Part shown: in pieces, positions 60,524-64,000 of the stretch | Position numbering within the stretch: the stretch's first letter is position 1 | Layout: the number at the start of each line of letters is the position of its first letter | NCBI RefSeq assembly: GCF_010894435.1 | Contig: NZ_JAAIXZ010000010.1 | Span: 80,153 to 144,152 of the forward strand | Length of the DNA: 64,000 nucleotides | Direction: 5' to 3' | Source of the DNA: Pyxidicoccus trucidator | Lineage (GTDB): Bacteria; Myxococcota; Myxococcia; Myxococcales; Myxococcaceae | Translations under genes and position numbers: made by a program | The notes under the pieces: generated by a model | Database searches by the model: none | The model's input: only the letters and a program-made list of their open reading frames with translations | Told to the model about the DNA's origin: nothing

Positions 60524-61108
60524 ATGGATTCAACGCAGGCCCGCATCCCGAAAGCTTCTGGCCGTGGAGGTGCTCGCGCGGTGGTTGGAGGCACGCTGTG
60601 GAAGACCCACACCTCCCGCTTCGTGCTGGCGCTGGTGGCCATCTCCCTTCCGACGACCATCGTCATCTCGGGAGTGGTCGGAGCGTGGCTGTTCTGGCCG
60701 GCCTTCAGCGTCACGACCTTCGTAATCTCGATGGTCGTCGTGGGCTTCATCGTCGGCCTCATCACCCTGTTGTCGTTGATCGTCTGGGTCGATGCGCCCG
60801 GGTCCACCTTCCTCAAGCTCCCGTTGCAGCACATCGAGTGCTTCGAGCACGGGGCCACGCTGCGCGATGCGAGCGGCGAGCTCCTGGGCGACCAGTCCGC
60901 CGGCACGCTCCGGGTGGTGCGCACCAACATGGTGCATGGACGGGGACTGGTCGGCGCGGTGGCGCTCGAACATGCGGGCGGCACGACCTGGGTCGTGCCA
61001 TATCAGTTGCTCGGTGCATGGTCGGGAATGCGGGCCGTGGAACATTCGGCGCGCGCGCACCGCATCCAGGATTCGCTGTTCGACGCGCTGTTGAAGCTCG
61101 CCGAGTAG
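60524..61108 (+). CDS. Two-helix membrane protein of unknown function
   Basis: 194 residues from ATG 60524. Upstream in-frame sequence overlaps the preceding gene and is rejected. Two adjacent membrane helices (FVLALVAISLPTTIVISGVV and VVVGFIVGLITLLSLIVW, residues about 33-90) are followed by a cytosolic beta-rich domain (FEHGATLRDASGELLG, TTWVVPYQLLGAW). The domain resembles the small PH-like or bPH domains seen after a membrane hairpin, but this is weak. The gene converges on the toroid-like lipoprotein gene. Confidence 0.7.
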   Translation: MDSTQARIPKASGRGGARAVVGGTLWKTHTSRFVLALVAISLPTTIVISGVVGAWLFWPAFSVTTFVISMVVVGFIVGLITLLSLIVWVDAPGSTFLKLPLQHIECFEHGATLRDASGELLGDQSAGTLRVVRTNMVHGRGLVGAVALEHAGGTTWVVPYQLLGAWSGMRAVEHSARAHRIQDSLFDALLKLAE

Positions 61109-61130
61109 CGCCCCCAATCGAGCTTCCGCC

Positions 61131-62747
61131 TCACGGCCCAGGGGGCTCGGACAGGATGCGCACGTTGAGCGCGCCGTTGGCGAAGAACTGGCTGTTCTGC
61201 CCCACGCGGTGCTGCTCCAGCCGGCGCTGCAGGCCGAGGTCGTAGCGGCCGAGCTTCATCAATCCATCGTTGAACCAGCCGTCTCCGTTACCGGAGCCGT
61301 CGACGTATTCCGCGTACGTCCCCTCCACGGGCCAGACGACGGTGTTGAGCGTCGCGGTGAAGCGCCGGAGGTCGTCATCCGTCCATGTGAGACCGGCGTC
61401 GTGCGCCTCGACGAGGAACGCGAGCACTCCGTTCGCGTGCGCCACGTCCTGCCCGGGCGGCTCGTGCGAGCCCCACCTGTCACTCCAGAACCACGCGTCC
61501 GGGTGGAGGGGGTGGGGCACGAGCTGCGCGCGCAGGGAAGCGCTGAAGTTGGGCAGGCCCTGCTCGTTGATGTTGTCGAAGACGGCCTGGTAGGTGGGCC
61601 GCGCGGTGGCGTCCGCCGTCATGAGCGCCAGGTCCATGGCGATGAAGGCCCAGTGCGCGGCCATGTGCGTGCGGCTGCGGTAGATGAAGGCATCCGCTCC
61701 GCGCACGAACCACTTCTCGAAGATGTTCTTCTCGGTGAAGGCCAGCAGGCGCTCGTACTGCGAGCGATAGGCGGTGTTGTCGTAGAGCTCGGGCGTCTCG
61801 CGGATGACGCGCAGCAGGCGCGTGACGTAGCGCCAGCAGTAGCTCTCGTACAGCGGCACCTCCTGCCCCTCGGGGTCCGACAGGGTGGAAGCCCAGCCCA
61901 GGAAGCCGTCCTTGAACTGGCTCTGGGGGAGAGACAGGGAGACGCGGGCCGTGCCGACCAGGTTGTTGACGTAGAGCAGCGCGCGGTCGAGGTACACGGT
62001 CCGTCCGGTGGCCCGGTACATCGCGGTGTTGGCGTCGAGGCCATACGCGAGGCCGTAGAAGTCCCAGCTGTCCGTCGAGGTGCTCCGGGGCAGGGAGTCC
62101 GTCAGGTGCTCGCGCTCCCAGACGTTCAGGAACAGCCGCTCCCATGCATCCACGGTGCGCAGTCCGGGAGGCGCCGGAGGCACGAGCGTAGGCGGAAGGA
62201 CGGGCGCCAGCGCGGGGGCCGAGGCGTTGGCCACGGTGAAGCTCGCGGTGGCCTCATCCGCGCGGAAGCCGGCGTCGCGGACGACCACTGTGAGGGAGTG
62301 GTCCCCGTCGGCGAACTGCCGCGTGTCGTAGAGCGTGGCCCTCCCGTCCCACGCCGTCCCCGCGAAGTCGAAGGGGGCGCGGAGGGCCAGGGACATCGGC
62401 GAGCGCTGCCGGGTGGGGGCGTCCAGGAAGAACTCCACCCGGGTGATGCCACTTCCCGGGCGGGGGGCCACGAAGATGGCGACGCTGCCCTGGAGGGTGC
62501 TCCCCGCGAGCGCCTGTGCCTCCTCACGGCCCGGGGAACGACTGACCTGGAGAGCGGAGGCATTGAACAGGCCTGGCCGCTCCCCGGTGGGCGTGGGCGC
62601 AGGGGGCTCCGCGTCGTCCGGCTCGCTCCGCTCCGCGGGGCTCTCGAGCCGCTTGTCGCCCTCACAGGAGCACGCTGGCAGGAGGACGAGCGACAGGACG
62701 AAGCACAAGGCGAGACCCCGGGGGCGCCGACCGCTCAATTTCGACAT
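61131..62747 (-). CDS. Lipoprotein with Ig-like domain and predicted alpha/alpha-toroid
   Basis: 538 residues from ATG 62747. Lipobox LLPAC (Cys26, then SC). An Ig/cadherin-like domain covers about residues 80-180 (SVAIFVAPRPGSGITRVEFF, DGDHSLTVVVRDAGF). The C-terminal 330 residues are mostly helical, with Trp/Tyr/Asp-rich loops (DSWDFYGLAYGLDANTAMYR, ESYCWRYVTRLLRVIRETPE, ADAFIYRSRTHMAAHWAFIA). These are features of six-hairpin toroids such as alginate- or chondroitin-lyase-like enzymes. Catalytic residues are not certain. A surface polysaccharide-processing role is plausible but not established. Confidence 0.78.
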   Translation of the reverse strand: MSKLSGRRPRGLALCFVLSLVLLPACSCEGDKRLESPAERSEPDDAEPPAPTPTGERPGLFNASALQVSRSPGREEAQALAGSTLQGSVAIFVAPRPGSGITRVEFFLDAPTRQRSPMSLALRAPFDFAGTAWDGRATLYDTRQFADGDHSLTVVVRDAGFRADEATASFTVANASAPALAPVLPPTLVPPAPPGLRTVDAWERLFLNVWEREHLTDSLPRSTSTDSWDFYGLAYGLDANTAMYRATGRTVYLDRALLYVNNLVGTARVSLSLPQSQFKDGFLGWASTLSDPEGQEVPLYESYCWRYVTRLLRVIRETPELYDNTAYRSQYERLLAFTEKNIFEKWFVRGADAFIYRSRTHMAAHWAFIAMDLALMTADATARPTYQAVFDNINEQGLPNFSASLRAQLVPHPLHPDAWFWSDRWGSHEPPGQDVAHANGVLAFLVEAHDAGLTWTDDDLRRFTATLNTVVWPVEGTYAEYVDGSGNGDGWFNDGLMKLGRYDLGLQRRLEQHRVGQNSQFFANGALNVRILSEPPGP

Positions 62748-62985
62748 CCGGCCTGTCCTCGAGTCGGGCAACCGTCCCTCCCCTGGCCGGCTGCGGCCGT
62801 CATGGGTGATGCCACTCGGCATGTCGAGGGTAGCCGCGGCCGTGGACTTCCCCAATGGCGCCAGGGGACAGGCGCGCGCTCAGCACCGGACGCCATGCGA
62901 AGACATCGAGCCCCACCGAGGACCCGGTGGCTCACCACCGGGTCCTCCGCCAGTTCCACGTCACCGAGCCTCAGTGGAGCGGGAC

Positions 62986-64000
62986 CTATCTCGCCGAGGT
63001 GTCCACTCGCCGCACCGGGGGGGAGGTCCACTCGCCGTCGAGCGCGCTCCGCTCCGGGACGTAGAGCCGCATGGCCATGTAGAACGCTCCATCAGGGGTT
63101 GGCAGCCAGTTCGGTTGCAACCCCTCGTTCGGGGCTTCTTTCTGGATGTAGAACGTGATTGAGCCGTCCTCCCCACGCACGAACGAGTCCAGCATCGGCG
63201 AGTTCAGCAGATAGCGATTGATGGGGTTGTCGACGAGCAGCTGGGTCTTGGCGTCATACATCGTGACGGACCAGAACGCCTTGGCCGGCGGGAGCTCGGT
63301 CAGGGTGAGCGTGTATTGACTTGTCGAGGCGTCGAGTATCTGCTCGTTCGCATCCACGTTGTACATGAAGTAGAGCGCTTCCTCCTCGGAGTTTCCGTAG
63401 ATGCCGATCTTCGCCCCCGCGAAGCGGTACAGGTAGTTGTTGTTGAGGAAGTCCCTCGTGCCGAAGAAATCGCCGGTCTTCAGCTCGCCCGCGTCCACTT
63501 GTGCATTGATCGCGTCGAATGCCTGCCAGGCATCGGCGATGCCTCCTTCAAAGGCCGCCAGCATTTCGGGGCTCAGGTCGTTCACATCGAACGGCAGGCC
63601 GGCGCCAACGCCGATCCGAGCGAACCGCTCCATCAATCCCACCTCGGTGGGATTGGTGGGACAGAATTGGAGCATGAAATTGATGTTGCCGAACACCGCG
63701 GGTGTCTTGCCCGGGGCTCCGACGAGGGGTGCCGGCCACTCGATGGAGGGAGGGGGGGGCGGCGGCGGGGTGCCGAGAAACTGGCTCAGGGTCTGGACCT
63801 TGTACTGATTCTGGATTGCCTCGACGTTTGGCAGGTCGTTTGGATTGAAGAGTTGCGTGCGGACGACCACCAGGGCGAAATGGCTCTCGCTATAGGAGAT
63901 GCCATCGAACCTGGACCTGTCCGCGCCCTCCCACGAAGGCCCCGCCAGCAGGAAGCTGCCGCCGTCGTTCCCGGTAGCCCGGGTGCCGATATAGCTGAAG
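62986..64000 (-). CDS. DUF1254/DUF1214 domain protein (5' end outside window)
   Basis: 338 residues are visible; the frame is open through base 63999, so the N-terminus and any signal peptide lie beyond the window. The upstream part reads FSYIGTRATGNDGGSFLLAG and ALVVVRTQL, typical of the DUF1254 domain. After a Pro-rich linker (PPPPPPPS), residues near the C-terminus match DUF1214 (AFWSVTMYDAKTQLLVDNPI, PNEGLQPNWLPTPDGAFYMA, LYVPE). Proteins with this pair are usually exported and of unknown function; one group is linked to envelope stress. The visible part appears intact. It lies 238 bp upstream of the toroid lipoprotein gene on the same strand. Confidence 0.9.
   Translation of the reverse strand, partial: FSYIGTRATGNDGGSFLLAGPSWEGADRSRFDGISYSESHFALVVVRTQLFNPNDLPNVEAIQNQYKVQTLSQFLGTPPPPPPPSIEWPAPLVGAPGKTPAVFGNINFMLQFCPTNPTEVGLMERFARIGVGAGLPFDVNDLSPEMLAAFEGGIADAWQAFDAINAQVDAGELKTGDFFGTRDFLNNNYLYRFAGAKIGIYGNSEEEALYFMYNVDANEQILDASTSQYTLTLTELPPAKAFWSVTMYDAKTQLLVDNPINRYLLNSPMLDSFVRGEDGSITFYIQKEAPNEGLQPNWLPTPDGAFYMAMRLYVPERSALDGEWTSPPVRRVDTSAR

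Noticed and set aside
61209..63158. Plus-strand frame of 649 codons opposite the toroid lipoprotein
   Set aside because: No motif and composition typical of antisense reading.
1..64000. Search for CRISPR arrays, tRNA, rRNA and transposases
   Set aside because: No regularly spaced direct repeats, no cloverleaf-like sequence with a T-loop motif, and no transposase or integrase motifs were seen.

Overview
The window is high-GC (about 70%) bacterial chromosome with densely packed, mostly single-gene transcription units. It is very probably from a myxobacterium of the Myxococcus/Corallococcus/Pyxidicoccus group. This rests on the large number of predicted lipoproteins and secreted proteins, Asp-Ala-Gly-rich linkers after lipoboxes, a Ser/Thr protein kinase with a cysteine-containing extracytoplasmic tail, an Oar-like TonB-dependent receptor, and a lipoprotein/small-protein pair that looks like a myxobacterial Sit kin-discrimination locus. 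No rRNA, tRNA, CRISPR array, integrase or insertion sequence was recognised.

Layout. 1-4 kb: 3' end of a fructose PTS permease, an exported DUF885 protein and a convergent DmpA-type (P1) peptidase. 4-9.6 kb: a large lipoprotein with a degenerate alpha/beta-hydrolase fold, an ArsR regulator, a secreted hypothetical protein and a membrane-anchored PKD protein. 9.6-16.3 kb: a TonB-like protein, divergent from a lipoprotein plus TonB-dependent receptor pair, then a 5'-nucleotidase-family lipoprotein. 16.3-27 kb: cytochrome P450, small lipoproteins, a DUF4114 protein, a DUF202 membrane protein, an outer-membrane protein, an SDR oxidoreductase, a Ser/Thr kinase and a HAD phosphatase. 27-33 kb: a lipoprotein made of ten PPC-like domains, a beta-helix lipoprotein and a WD40 protein. 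33-36.2 kb: a two-domain glycosyltransferase followed by a conspicuously AT-richer patch with the Sit-like pair. 36-46.7 kb: an Ig/nuclease/lamin-tail lipoprotein, small enzymes, an AI-2E family transporter and a large secreted zinc metallopeptidase. 47-53.8 kb: a GT39-type membrane glycosyltransferase, a LysR regulator with a stunted divergent ORF, an AraC/VOC pair with matching candidate operators, and a vWA protein. 53.9-64 kb: a ricin-domain metalloprotease lipoprotein, a four-gene envelope cluster (nuclease-like lipoprotein, outer-membrane lipoprotein, DUF3943 protein, small lipoprotein), an FG-GAP protein and a partial DUF1254/DUF1214 protein.

Overall the region is devoted to the cell envelope and secretion, as expected of a predatory, social soil bacterium. 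The most interesting parts are the low-GC Sit-like toxin/immunity candidate (34.8-35.7 kb), the paired direct-repeat operators of the AraC/VOC unit, the paired dyads at the LysR promoter, and the large lipoprotein whose expected catalytic serine is replaced by glycine. All functional calls come from motifs read by eye; no database search was run.
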